A stretch of DNA of 17,422 bases from DAINBT01 sp036732785 (GCA_964537505.1 CAZICK010000081.1:1-17422); one strand, 5' to 3'; shown: positions 1 through 7,500, counted from the first letter of the stretch. Numbers and translations: made by a program. The notes: a model not told the origin generated them from the letters alone.

Positions 1-74
1 ATACAGCAGTTCTTAGCCTCGTGTTCTGTACAGATTCTTATGAGGAACCAAAATATTTTTCACCATAAACAGGA

Positions 75-119
75 TTCTAACGCTGCTCTAATACCCGCCT
101 AACACTTTAGGGGTATCCT
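75..119 (+). promoter_or_regulatory. Pho-box-like promoter of the porin gene
   Basis: Three 7-bp direct repeats start at 75 (TTCTAAC), 86 (CTCTAAT) and 97 (GCCTAAC), an exact 11-bp period. Ten bases after the last repeat lies TATCCT (114-119), a fair -10 box. The pstS promoter at 1447-1491 has the same layout with the same spacing. In known Pho regulons, PhoB/PhoP dimers bind 11-bp-period direct repeats in place of a -35 box, ending about 10 bp before the -10. Transcription would start near 126, giving a leader of about 60 nt. The repeat sequence is not the E. coli CTGTCAT, so the assignment rests on layout and gene context. Confidence 0.72.
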
Positions 120-187
120 TAAAAGAAAGATCTTCGGGATTGTCCTGAGGATATGGAATTACGGATATTATTTTATGGAGTTACAAA

Positions 188-1432
188 ATGATTAAAAAAA
201 CTGTGTTAATGGTATGCCTGCTCGTAATGGTTTTGGGAGTAGGTGCAAAAGCTGATGAAATCGGCGAACTCAAGCAACGAATGCAGCAGATGCAGCAGCG
301 GCTTGAACAACTGGAGGCATCGCAGAAAGTTCAGGAGCAAAAAGTTGATGGAAAAATCTCAAAAGTAGAGGAAAAGCAAATAGGAGCCTTGCCTGATAGT
401 CTGAAATGGGCTGAAAATGTAAAAATCAGCGGTGATTTGAGGTATCGTTATGAAATGATAGACGAGGAAGGCAAGAATAATCGCGATCGAAATCGTATTC
501 GTGCTCGGCTTGGCATTACCGGGAAAGTAACTGATGCTATTGAGATGGGTCTGCGTCTTGCTACGTGCGAACCATTCTCAAGCGATAAGGGAGATCCGAT
601 CTCAACAAATCAGACACTTGATGATGCCTTCTCGAAGAAATCTATATGGCTTGACCTTGCCTACTTCAAATGGAGTCCCAAGGATAGCGGTCTGAATATT
701 TTTGGCGGCAAGATGGAAAATCCCTTCTATCGTGTTGGCGGCAACCAGCTTATCTGGGACGGCGACCTGACACCAGAAGGCATTGCTATCCAGTACACAA
801 GGTCGCTTGGCGAAAGTGATGAATTGTTTGCCAATGGCGGCGGCTTCTGGGTCAACGAAGTATCAGGTGGAGCAGATACCGGCCTGTGGGGTATCCAAGG
901 TGGATTGAAACACAAATTTGCAGATAAGTCCACACTTACCGGCGGTGCCGGCTATTACAGTTATGGCAATATCAACGGTTCAAGTCCGCTCATTGGCACC
1001 GGTTTTCAGGGCAATTCAAACGCCGTCAGCCTATACACGAATGATTACGATATTGCCGAAGTCTTTGGCGAATATGGTTTCAAGCTTGGTCAAACACCTG
1101 CTTCCGCTTTCGCCAGCTATGTCAAGAACACTCCTGCTTCAGCTTCGCAGGATACAGGCTGGCTGGTTGGCGGCAAATTAGGTAAATGCAAAGACCCCGG
1201 CTCGTGGGAATTTTCCTACGATTACCGCGACCTTGAGGCTGATGCCGTTCTTGGTGCGTTTAGCGATTCAGACTTCATCGGTGGCGGCACTAATGGAAAA
1301 GGCCACAGGCTTGGATATACCTATCAGTTGGCCAAAAATCTGCAAGGGGCACTGACATATTTCCTTGATAAAAAAGGTAATGATAATCACGGTTATGACA
1401 GGCTTCAGGCAGATTTGGTTTTCAAGTTCTAA
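188..1432 (+). CDS. Putative phosphate-regulated outer-membrane porin
   Basis: A 414-residue beta-barrel protein for passive uptake across the outer membrane. Residues 1-22 are a Sec signal peptide ending in AKA before DE. Residues 24-62 form a Gln/Glu-rich heptad coiled coil, as in trimeric porins with a periplasmic coil. From about residue 77 onward there are alternating aromatic/polar strands with Gly/Asn/Asp turns, and the protein ends in FKF, the C-terminal Phe signature of outer-membrane barrels. It resembles the 'putative porin' family. GGAG at 177-180 supports the ATG at 188. The Pho-box-like promoter upstream and pstS just downstream suggest phosphate or phosphate-ester uptake, analogous in role to OprP/OprO; the substrate is inferred. 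No terminator is visible before pstS, so read-through is possible. Confidence 0.85.
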   Translation: MIKKTVLMVCLLVMVLGVGAKADEIGELKQRMQQMQQRLEQLEASQKVQEQKVDGKISKVEEKQIGALPDSLKWAENVKISGDLRYRYEMIDEEGKNNRDRNRIRARLGITGKVTDAIEMGLRLATCEPFSSDKGDPISTNQTLDDAFSKKSIWLDLAYFKWSPKDSGLNIFGGKMENPFYRVGGNQLIWDGDLTPEGIAIQYTRSLGESDELFANGGGFWVNEVSGGADTGLWGIQGGLKHKFADKSTLTGGAGYYSYGNINGSSPLIGTGFQGNSNAVSLYTNDYDIAEVFGEYGFKLGQTPASAFASYVKNTPASASQDTGWLVGGKLGKCKDPGSWEFSYDYRDLEADAVLGAFSDSDFIGGGTNGKGHRLGYTYQLAKNLQGALTYFLDKKGNDNHGYDRLQADLVFKF

Positions 1433-1446
1433 CAATATTTACTAAA

Positions 1447-1491
1447 TTCTAACCTGATTCTAACAAGAATCTAACATTAGAATCGTATAAT
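1447..1491 (+). promoter_or_regulatory. Pho-box-like promoter of pstS
   Basis: Direct repeats start at 1447 (TTCTAAC), 1458 (TTCTAAC) and 1469 (ATCTAAC), an exact 11-bp period. A 10-bp gap is followed by a perfect -10 box, TATAAT, at 1486-1491. Transcription would start near 1498, leaving a leader of about 24 nt before the ATG at 1522. The layout matches the porin promoter base for base in spacing. Another TTCTAAC at 1427-1433 overlaps the porin stop codon but is out of phase (20 bp) and is probably chance. Confidence 0.82.
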
Positions 1492-1521
1492 TCAAGGAAA
1501 TAAAAATAAGGAGATTTTAAA

Positions 1522-2352
1522 ATGAAAAGAATTATTGTATGTGGCCTGATTATGCTGAGTTTGGTTTTAGCGACTAAGTTAGTCGCTGCTGAAAAACAAA
1601 CACTGCAAATAGATGGTTCGACAACTGTCGGCCCGATTGCAGATGCTTTTACTGAAGCATTCAAGAGTAATTACCCTGATTTGGAGATCACCGTCAAAAA
1701 GACAGGAAGCGGCGATGGTGCTGCAGCTTTGATAGATGGCAGATGTGATATAGCTACTATGAGCCGTTTTATGAAAAATGAGGAATTTAAGAAAGCCGTC
1801 GAGAAAGATGTTTTTCCTGTGGCTCACGTAGTTGCTATGGATGGTGTTTGTGTTGTTGTTCACCCGTCCAATCCTGTTTCGCAACTGAGTACATCCCAGA
1901 TTCGTGATATCTACAGGGGTAAAATTACAAACTGGGAAAAAGTTGGCGGGCCGGATTTGCCTATCGTAGTAATCAGTCGCGATACCTCATCTGGAACTTA
2001 CGAGACATTTCACAGCCTAGTCATGAATAAGGAAGAGATGGGATCAAAAGTCGAATATGTAAATTCCAATCCGCAGGCACATGCCAGGGTGAAGACCACT
2101 ATCGGAGCTATCGGATATGTGGGGATCGGTTTTCTGGACTCCAACGTCAAGGCCCTGAAGGTTGATGGGATTTTACCTTCCAGGCAAACTATTACGACAG
2201 GTCAATATCCTGTTGCCAGGCCTTTGTTTATATTCACAAACGGTTATCCCAAACTTGGCAGTATGATATATAAATTTTGCACCTTTTACCTGACGGAAAC
2301 CGGCCAGGAAATCATCGAAGCCAAGGGATTTATTCCGGTGACTAACTATTAA
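1522..2352 (+). CDS. pstS: Phosphate ABC transporter substrate-binding protein PstS
   Basis: Periplasmic phosphate receptor that delivers Pi to the PstCA channel. The 276 residues begin with a signal peptide (1-23, ending VAA before EK). There is no lipobox, so it should be a soluble periplasmic protein. Phosphate-binding motifs of the family are present: DGSTT (31-35), TGSGDG (61-66), the CDIATMSR stretch (75-82), and RDTSSGTYETF (153-163). The length fits the compact PstS type rather than the roughly 340-residue E. coli type. An AAGGAG Shine-Dalgarno at 1508-1513 sets the start. It is the first gene of the pst operon, directly behind a Pho-box-like promoter, and is followed 7 bp later by pstC. 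Confidence 0.96.
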   Translation: MKRIIVCGLIMLSLVLATKLVAAEKQTLQIDGSTTVGPIADAFTEAFKSNYPDLEITVKKTGSGDGAAALIDGRCDIATMSRFMKNEEFKKAVEKDVFPVAHVVAMDGVCVVVHPSNPVSQLSTSQIRDIYRGKITNWEKVGGPDLPIVVISRDTSSGTYETFHSLVMNKEEMGSKVEYVNSNPQAHARVKTTIGAIGYVGIGFLDSNVKALKVDGILPSRQTITTGQYPVARPLFIFTNGYPKLGSMIYKFCTFYLTETGQEIIEAKGFIPVTNY

Positions 2353-2359
2353 AAATCTC

Positions 2360-3334
2360 ATGGACAATATCGTTCAAAATAATAAACTAAAATCAACGGC
2401 TGGTAGGGACCAGCCGTTGATTCTTACGCCCCTGCAGGACATGAGGGGTTTTTTATTTCATCACCTGGGGCGTCTGCTCCTTTTTCTGATAACCTGTAGT
2501 TCCATGCTTTTAGTGCTGCTCATTTTCTTTTTTGTCATTCGTGAAGCGATTCCCTTTCTGACGAAGTTCAGCTTAGCGGAATTTCTGGCGACCCAATCAT
2601 GGTATCCCGAAGCACAACCACCTAAATTCGGGGCACTATCTCTGATAGTTGGTTCTTTGTATGTGACCATATCGGCCCTGGTATTTGCTGTTCCGACCGG
2701 GATTTTGGCTGCGATTTTTCTAAGTGATATTGTTTCGTTAAAAGTCAGGGATTTTATAAAACCAGTTATCGAAATTCTGGCGGCCATTCCCTCGGTAGCT
2801 TACGGTTTTTTTGCCATGCTGGTTTTAGCTCCCTGGATGCAAACTAAATGGGGTTTTACCACAGGCGCCAATGTTTTGAATGCTTCTATTATTCTTTCAA
2901 TAATGGTCCTGCCGACCATCATTAGCGTAGCTGAGGATTCAATATCAGCGGTGGGCAGGGAGCTGCGAGAGGCATCTTATGCTTTAGGCGCAACACGATT
3001 TGAGACAATTTTCAAAGTAGCGATACCTGCGGCCCACAGCGGAATCATTGCGGCAATTGTATTAGGAATGATGCGGGCTATTGGTGAAACAATGGTGGTC
3101 TGGATGGCATCAGGCAATGCTAATCAGATTCCTTCTCCATGGTGGGACTTGTCTCAATCTGTCCGCACCATGACGGCTACCATAGCTGGTGATATGGGTG
3201 AAACGCCCAAAGGCTCGCCCCATTACTGGTCTCTTTTTGCTATAGGTGTCGTGCTTTTGATAATGACGTTTTTACTTAATATCATAAGTGAATATTTCCT
3301 TGCCTCAGCCAAAAAGAAAGCGGGGGGATATTAA
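2360..3334 (+). CDS. pstC: Phosphate ABC transporter permease PstC
   Basis: One of the two inner-membrane permeases forming the phosphate channel. In 324 residues, the first membrane helix lies at about 38-60 and five more follow from about 93. The cytoplasmic EAA-type coupling loop that docks on PstB is REASYALGATRFETI (203-217). The listed ATG lies 7 bp after pstS and has no Shine-Dalgarno. The first 27 residues are not membrane-related and overlap a perfect RNA hairpin. An in-frame ATG at 2441 (Met28) would still leave eight residues before the first helix, but its upstream AGGA is only one base away. The product is secure; the start is uncertain. Confidence 0.94.
   Translation: MDNIVQNNKLKSTAGRDQPLILTPLQDMRGFLFHHLGRLLLFLITCSSMLLVLLIFFFVIREAIPFLTKFSLAEFLATQSWYPEAQPPKFGALSLIVGSLYVTISALVFAVPTGILAAIFLSDIVSLKVRDFIKPVIEILAAIPSVAYGFFAMLVLAPWMQTKWGFTTGANVLNASIILSIMVLPTIISVAEDSISAVGRELREASYALGATRFETIFKVAIPAAHSGIIAAIVLGMMRAIGETMVVWMASGNANQIPSPWWDLSQSVRTMTATIAGDMGETPKGSPHYWSLFAIGVVLLIMTFLLNIISEYFLASAKKKAGGY
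2391..2422 (+). repeat. Perfect 14-bp inverted repeat at the start of pstC
   Basis: AATCAACGGCTGGT at 2391-2404 is the exact reverse complement of 2409-2422, with a 4-nt loop AGGG (2405-2408). The mRNA would form a strong hairpin about 40 nt after the pstS stop codon. It lies inside the pstC reading frame if the ATG at 2360 is used, or between the genes if translation starts at 2441. Hairpins at pstS-pstC junctions are known elsewhere as sites where the pstS message is protected and the downstream message reduced; that role is inferred here. Confidence 0.8.
2429..2454 (+). terminator. Terminator-like element early in pstC (possible attenuator)
   Basis: CCCCT (2429-2433) can pair with AGGGG (2444-2448) across a 10-nt loop, followed directly by six T (2449-2454). 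This is intrinsic-terminator shape with a short stem. It comes 7 bp after the perfect hairpin at 2391-2422. Partial termination here would give more PstS than permease. A 5-bp stem with a long loop is weak, so it may be incidental to the coding sequence. Confidence 0.35.
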
Positions 3335-3337
3335 TCT

Positions 3338-4963
3338 ATGCGTCATATTATTCGCCAAATATCTGATAAAGCGTTTACCATCCTGACAGGGACAAGCGTT
3401 GTGCTGCTTACATTTGTCCTGCTGATTGTTCTTGGCCCTATGGTCTGGCGTGGCGTAAAAGCTGTTATATTCAAAGATACGGTCGAATTTCGCAAAATGC
3501 AGCTTGACCTTTACAATAGAGGTAATTCTGCAAACCTTAAGCTTGAAAATGCTGAAACTGAGACTTTTCGTAAAACTGTATATAAGATCGTGGATGATTT
3601 TAAACATGGCATTGATACCGAAGCGTTGGTAGATAAATCCAAACAAATTTATCGTCAACTTGGTAAGGAACTGCGATATAAAGGAATAACCAACGAAGAG
3701 TACCAGAGAATTCGTTCTCTTGCGAGAGAGTTGAGAGACAGGCTGCAGGTAGCCCTTGAAAGTAATGATAAAAAAGTAATAAAAGAAAACATCGACTATA
3801 TTCTGCAATATCATCTTGATGAAAATTTAGCTGATACCTCTGCTGTTGAGTTTTTCGCATTAGCCGAAGATTTTCAGCAATCCGTCGAAAATATCGATCT
3901 GAATAAACGTCAGCAATATGCCGGCTCACTACAGCAAATCGAAGAGATTGTTTTTCATCTCTTAGGCCCTAAGCCAGGTGACCCGCTGCCAGCTTTAACT
4001 ATGGATAGGTACGGTGCTACACGCTGGGACCTGGCGCAAAAACTTTTAGATAAATTACTGTGGTCAGAAAAGTGGATTCAGCAAGAAGTTGATCAGCCAT
4101 TAGTTAAAATTCGAGCTTCAAGAGCGGAAGAATTTGCGGGGACAAAACTGGAACCCCTTTTTGGATATATTGAAAACAATCTCGTCAAAATGTTGAAACC
4201 TGAATTAACAGTTTACTGGCAGTATTTTATCGATGACAGCACGCCAGGGCATTATTTTGGCGGTGTCGGGCCTGAGATTTTAGGGACATTGCTGCTTACG
4301 CTTTTAGCAATGCTGTTTGTATCTCCTTTGGGAGTAATTTCGGCAGCTTATCTGGTGGAATGTGCCTCGGATAATATTGCTGTCAGGATAATTCGTATGT
4401 CCATAAACACACTTGCTGGTGTTCCGAGCATAGTATTTGGACTGTTTGGCCTGGCATTTTTCGTTTTGTTCTTTATCCCTCTTTTTGGGGGGCCATCCAA
4501 GCCATGCATCTTGGCGGCCTCTCTTACTTTGGCAGTCCTAACTTTGCCGGTGATGATTAAGGCCAGCGAGGAGGCGATTCGTTCAGTCCCACAGAGCTAC
4601 AAAGAAGCCTCTTTGGGACTCGGAGCAAGTGGATTCAGGACATTTATTAGAGTAACTTTTCCTGTTGCATTGCCGGGAATACTAACAGGTGTAATATTGA
4701 GCCTCAGCAGAGTTGCCGGTGAAACAGCTCCTATTTTATTTACCGGAGCGGTTGCACTTGGACCTTTGCCAAAATCGCCGTTTGACCCGACCATGACCTT
4801 ATCTTATGGCAGTTATGATATTGCAGTCGGAGACAGACTTGCGATGATGGTGCCGCATAATCAGTATGGTATGGTTGTAACACTTGTTTTGCTAATACTT
4901 TGTCTCAATGCTATTGCAATTGTTCTGCGAGCAAGAATATCCAGAAAGCTAAGAGGCCAGTAA
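3338..4963 (+). CDS. pstA: Phosphate ABC transporter permease PstA with large inserted domain
   Basis: Second inner-membrane phosphate permease, 541 residues against roughly 280-300 for typical PstA. One membrane helix lies at about 17-36. Then comes a soluble, charged, mainly helical stretch (about 40-300) with no hydrophobic segment, and then the normal permease core (about 310-530). The core carries the coupling loop YKEASLGLGASGFRTFIRVT (421-440) that contacts PstB and the conserved GETAPILFTGA (461-471). Topology places the insertion on the periplasmic side, where it could touch PstS or the envelope; this is inferred. GGGGGGA just upstream (3323-3329) supports the ATG at 3338, 3 bp after pstC. 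Confidence 0.93.
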   Translation: MRHIIRQISDKAFTILTGTSVVLLTFVLLIVLGPMVWRGVKAVIFKDTVEFRKMQLDLYNRGNSANLKLENAETETFRKTVYKIVDDFKHGIDTEALVDKSKQIYRQLGKELRYKGITNEEYQRIRSLARELRDRLQVALESNDKKVIKENIDYILQYHLDENLADTSAVEFFALAEDFQQSVENIDLNKRQQYAGSLQQIEEIVFHLLGPKPGDPLPALTMDRYGATRWDLAQKLLDKLLWSEKWIQQEVDQPLVKIRASRAEEFAGTKLEPLFGYIENNLVKMLKPELTVYWQYFIDDSTPGHYFGGVGPEILGTLLLTLLAMLFVSPLGVISAAYLVECASDNIAVRIIRMSINTLAGVPSIVFGLFGLAFFVLFFIPLFGGPSKPCILAASLTLAVLTLPVMIKASEEAIRSVPQSYKEASLGLGASGFRTFIRVTFPVALPGILTGVILSLSRVAGETAPILFTGAVALGPLPKSPFDPTMTLSYGSYDIAVGDRLAMMVPHNQYGMVVTLVLLILCLNAIAIVLRARISRKLRGQ

Positions 4964-4986
4964 ACTAACAAAGGGATTAAATCATA

Positions 4987-5871
4987 ATGCAAAAAGGGAA
5001 TGATAACATGCCGATATCCGCTTTGGAAAAGGAAGCAAACCTCGATCACATCAACTCTGTCGTGAGTTTGGGGCAAAAAGCAAGCCCTGGAATTAATGAG
5101 AAAAAACCAGATTGCAAACGTGCCGTAATAAAATCCGAGAACTTCAGTTTCTATTATGGCACCACAGTTGGCGTCAAAGATATAACTATGGAGATTTACC
5201 CGTGCAGTGTGACAGCGATAATAGGCCCAAGCGGTTGCGGTAAAAGTACCTTCCTGCGAAGTGTCAACAGAATTAACGATCTCATCCCACATACCAATGT
5301 AGAAGGTAAGCTGCTGGTGAACGGCCATAATGTATACGATAAGAACACTAATCTGGTTAATCTCCGTCAGCAGGTCGGTATGGTGTTTCAAAAACCGAAT
5401 CCTTTTCCTAAAAGTATATTTGATAATGTTGCTTATGGTCCAGGATTGCAGGGAGTAAAAAAACGTTCTGCACTGCAACAAATTGTTGAAGAAAGTCTCA
5501 AAGCCGCCGTTCTATGGGATGAGGTAAAGGATGATTTAAAGAAATCGGCTTTAGCACTCTCCGGCGGCCAACAGCAGCGATTATGTATCGCTCGGGCTTT
5601 GGCGACCAAGCCAAATGTTATCTTGATGGATGAGCCATGCTCCGCCCTGGATCCGCTGGCTACAGTGAGGATTGAAGACCTGATCGGCCAACTGAAGTTG
5701 TCTTATACTATTATTATCGTTACTCACAACATGCAACAGGCTGCAAGAGTCAGTGAATACACAGCCTTTTTTTGCTTAAGCGAACTGATCGAGTATGATA
5801 AAACGGATAAAATATTTACCAATCCAGTAAGAAGACAGACTGAAGATTATATTACCGGAAGATTTGGATAA
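4987..5871 (+). CDS. pstB: Phosphate ABC transporter ATP-binding protein PstB
   Basis: ATPase that powers phosphate import, acting as a dimer under PstC/PstA. All ABC motifs are intact: Walker A GPSGCGKST (80-88), Q-loop FQKPNPFP (134-141), signature LSGGQQQR (191-198), Walker B VILMDEP (211-217), D-loop SALD (219-222) and switch His247. The PNPFP stretch after the Q-loop is typical of PstB. About 45 polar residues precede the first strand, longer than in most PstB. The ATG at 5008 (Met8) has a better placed AAAGGGA (4993-4999, 8-nt spacer) than the ATG at 4987 (AAGGGA at 4971-4976, 10-nt spacer), so the protein may start seven residues later. It lies 23 bp after pstA. Confidence 0.96.
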   Translation: MQKGNDNMPISALEKEANLDHINSVVSLGQKASPGINEKKPDCKRAVIKSENFSFYYGTTVGVKDITMEIYPCSVTAIIGPSGCGKSTFLRSVNRINDLIPHTNVEGKLLVNGHNVYDKNTNLVNLRQQVGMVFQKPNPFPKSIFDNVAYGPGLQGVKKRSALQQIVEESLKAAVLWDEVKDDLKKSALALSGGQQQRLCIARALATKPNVILMDEPCSALDPLATVRIEDLIGQLKLSYTIIIVTHNMQQAARVSEYTAFFCLSELIEYDKTDKIFTNPVRRQTEDYITGRFG

Positions 5872-5882
5872 GGAAAATTATT

Positions 5883-6233
5883 ATGGAACAACAGGCTAAA
5901 AGTAAAATATGGAAAATTCGTACCGTAAAAGACTATACCGAAGCCCACAACCATGTTCTGGTGGGACAAGTCTTGGATTATAATGAAGCCTACATACGTC
6001 TGCACTGCAGGAGTTATCACTTCGGTAAAGCGGTGAACTCACCCAAGGATGTCAACGAGGGCATTCTGATGGTTCGTATAGTACCCTGGCAGCGAGTCGA
6101 AATTGTCAATGAACTGGCTGCTTCTTTCAACTATATGAATGCCAGGGTCACCACAGACAAAGATGGAGGTGTTGTGTTAAAGGATGATACTTATACTTGT
6201 TCCCTCGTCTATCAATATGACAAGAGATTTTAA
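5883..6233 (+). CDS. Uncharacterised 116-residue protein between pstB and phoU
   Basis: I do not recognise this protein. It lies 11 bp after pstB and 17 bp before phoU on the same strand, with AAGGA at 5870-5874 overlapping the pstB stop codon, so it is almost certainly translated as part of the pst operon. It has no signal peptide or membrane helix and should be cytosolic. Residues 25-48 and 60-76 look like beta strands: a VGQVLDYNEAYIRLHC segment and an ILMVRIVPWQRVEIVNEL segment. The second resembles the 'IPW.RI..I' strand pattern of small Sm-like or SH3-like barrels, but this is only a visual impression. Residues 84-116 are polar and end in YQYDKRF. The position suggests a role in Pst/PhoU signalling or transporter regulation; no function is shown. 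Confidence 0.82.
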   Translation: MEQQAKSKIWKIRTVKDYTEAHNHVLVGQVLDYNEAYIRLHCRSYHFGKAVNSPKDVNEGILMVRIVPWQRVEIVNELAASFNYMNARVTTDKDGGVVLKDDTYTCSLVYQYDKRF

Positions 6234-6250
6234 GAAACGGAAACCTATTC

Positions 6251-6949
6251 ATGGCAATACACCTGCAAAGAGAAATCGATAATCTCAAAAAAAAGATTCT
6301 AACCCTGTGTACTGTGGTCGAGGAAACTGTTCGTCAATCAACCCTGGCGGTTGAACGCCGAGATACCGACCTGGCTCAAAAAATAATAGACAATGATATC
6401 AACATTGACAATACAGAAGTTGATATCGAGGAAGACTGTCTGAAGATCCTTGCCCTGCATCAGCCGGTAGCTGTTGATCTGCGTTTTATTATTGCCGTCT
6501 TGAAGATAAATAACGATCTTGAGCGTATCGGAGATTTGGCTGTCAATATTGCTGAGAGAGCAGTTTTTCTTGCAAGTCAGCCCAAGGTCAATATTCCAAT
6601 CGATCTTGTTGATATGGCTCAGAATGCCCAGTCAATGTTAAAAAAGAGTATAGACGCTCTGATTAATCATGATGCCCAGCTTGCTCATAAGGTCTGTGTA
6701 AGTGATGATATAGTTGATCAGATGAATCGCCAGATGTACTTAAAAGTCCAGGATGCTATTCTGAAAAACCCGGAACAAATAACACCTTTGATACACTTAC
6801 TTTCAGTTTCTCGACATTTAGAGCGTATAGCCGACCATACCACCAACATTGCAGAAGATGTGATTTACATGATTGAAGGTCAAATCGTACGGCATAAAAC
6901 AGAGGATTATAATATCTACTTCCAGGCAAACAATAATACTACTGAATGA
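6251..6949 (+). CDS. phoU: Phosphate signalling complex protein PhoU
   Basis: Cytosolic all-helical regulator that links Pst transporter activity to a PhoR-type kinase and keeps the Pho response off when phosphate is plentiful. The 232 residues show the two-fold PhoU repeat. Each half carries a metal-binding helix motif: ERIGDLAVNIAE (91-102) and ERIADHTTNIAE (191-202). The QPVAVDLRFI segment (71-80) is also typical of the family. Only a weak Shine-Dalgarno precedes the ATG at 6251. It is the last recognisable gene of the pst operon, matching its usual terminal position. Confidence 0.95.
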   Translation: MAIHLQREIDNLKKKILTLCTVVEETVRQSTLAVERRDTDLAQKIIDNDINIDNTEVDIEEDCLKILALHQPVAVDLRFIIAVLKINNDLERIGDLAVNIAERAVFLASQPKVNIPIDLVDMAQNAQSMLKKSIDALINHDAQLAHKVCVSDDIVDQMNRQMYLKVQDAILKNPEQITPLIHLLSVSRHLERIADHTTNIAEDVIYMIEGQIVRHKTEDYNIYFQANNNTTE

Positions 6950-7076
6950 CAGTTTTAGCCACAACCGAGGCATTTGGATTATCTGCAAAAAAGAACTTGA
7001 CAATTGCAGTTCATTCTTATTTACTCGAACTGACCGACTCTAACGAAGGGAATCAAGAATACATTTTGAGGGAAGC

Positions 7077-7098
7077 GGGTGGGCACCAAGGCCCACCC
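7077..7098 (+). repeat. Inverted repeat downstream of phoU
   Basis: GGGTGGGC (7077-7084) and GCCCACCC (7091-7098) form a perfect 8-bp GC-rich stem with loop ACCAAG, 128 bp after phoU. There is no T-run after it, so it is not a standard intrinsic terminator. It could mark or protect the 3' end of the pst message. Confidence 0.5.
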
Positions 7099-7206
7099 CA
7101 ACCAGGTGACTGTACCCATGTTTCCAAGAAGCTAGCTGCGTGTCCGTTTCCAATCCTCGTTTCCAATCCGGTAGAATCCTAAAGTTGGTAGAAAATAGTT
7201 CAAAGG

Positions 7207-7224
7207 CAGCCTCTTGTGAGGCTG
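7207..7224 (+). repeat. Short hairpin in the phoU-ATP-grasp gap
   Basis: CAGCCTC (7207-7213) and GAGGCTG (7218-7224) form a 7-bp stem with loop TTGT, followed by GAGTTTA. The T-run is short. It could be a weak terminator or the 5' part of the structured segment that follows. Confidence 0.4.
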
Positions 7225-7494
7225 GAGTTTATCGCATTGCAGCAACCGGCACGGGCATTGCTGGTTCTTCAAACCGACGCATGTGGTTGTTGCTAATCGT
7301 GCCAAAATAGTTTAAGCTGAAAACTGCTGTATCCTATTGGCCTGCAAGGAGATACGTCATTCATTTCAATATCCGAAAGGGATTTCCTGGATGTATCGCA
7401 TTGGTGTCAATCGCGGAGTACATAGGCCGGTGGCTCTTGAGATTGCACCATTTTCTCATGAGGAACCATTTTTTCTATTGTTTGCGGAAATGGG

Positions 7495-7500
7495 TATAAT
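7495..7500 (+). promoter_or_regulatory. Possible -10 box of the ATP-grasp gene
   Basis: A perfect TATAAT lies 78 bp before the ATG at 7579. No good -35 hexamer sits 16-18 bp upstream; the sequence there is TTTCTA. The site would give a leader of about 70 nt and would drive 7579-13615 if those genes are co-transcribed. It lies in an AT-rich stretch, so chance is possible. Confidence 0.35.

Noticed and set aside
25..34. Palindrome TCTGTACAGA near the left edge
   Set aside because: A 10-bp palindrome alone is not enough to call an operator; no second copy or linked promoter was found.
1427..1433. Fourth TTCTAAC before pstS
   Set aside because: It lies 20 bp from the next repeat, out of the 11-bp phase, and is explained by a Phe codon plus TAA stop at the porin end.
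6946..7182. 78-residue open frame whose ATG overlaps the phoU stop (ATGA)
   Set aside because: Despite apparent coupling to phoU, the composition is not protein-like for this genome, a GC-rich hairpin runs through it, and no domain or motif is recognisable.
1..7332. ATACAGCAGT at 1-10 matching the reverse complement at 7323-7332, and ATGAGGAACCA at 40-50 and 7458-7468
   Set aside because: Matches of 10-11 bp in AT-rich intergenic DNA with no extended similarity around them; not a credible repeat family or mobile element end.
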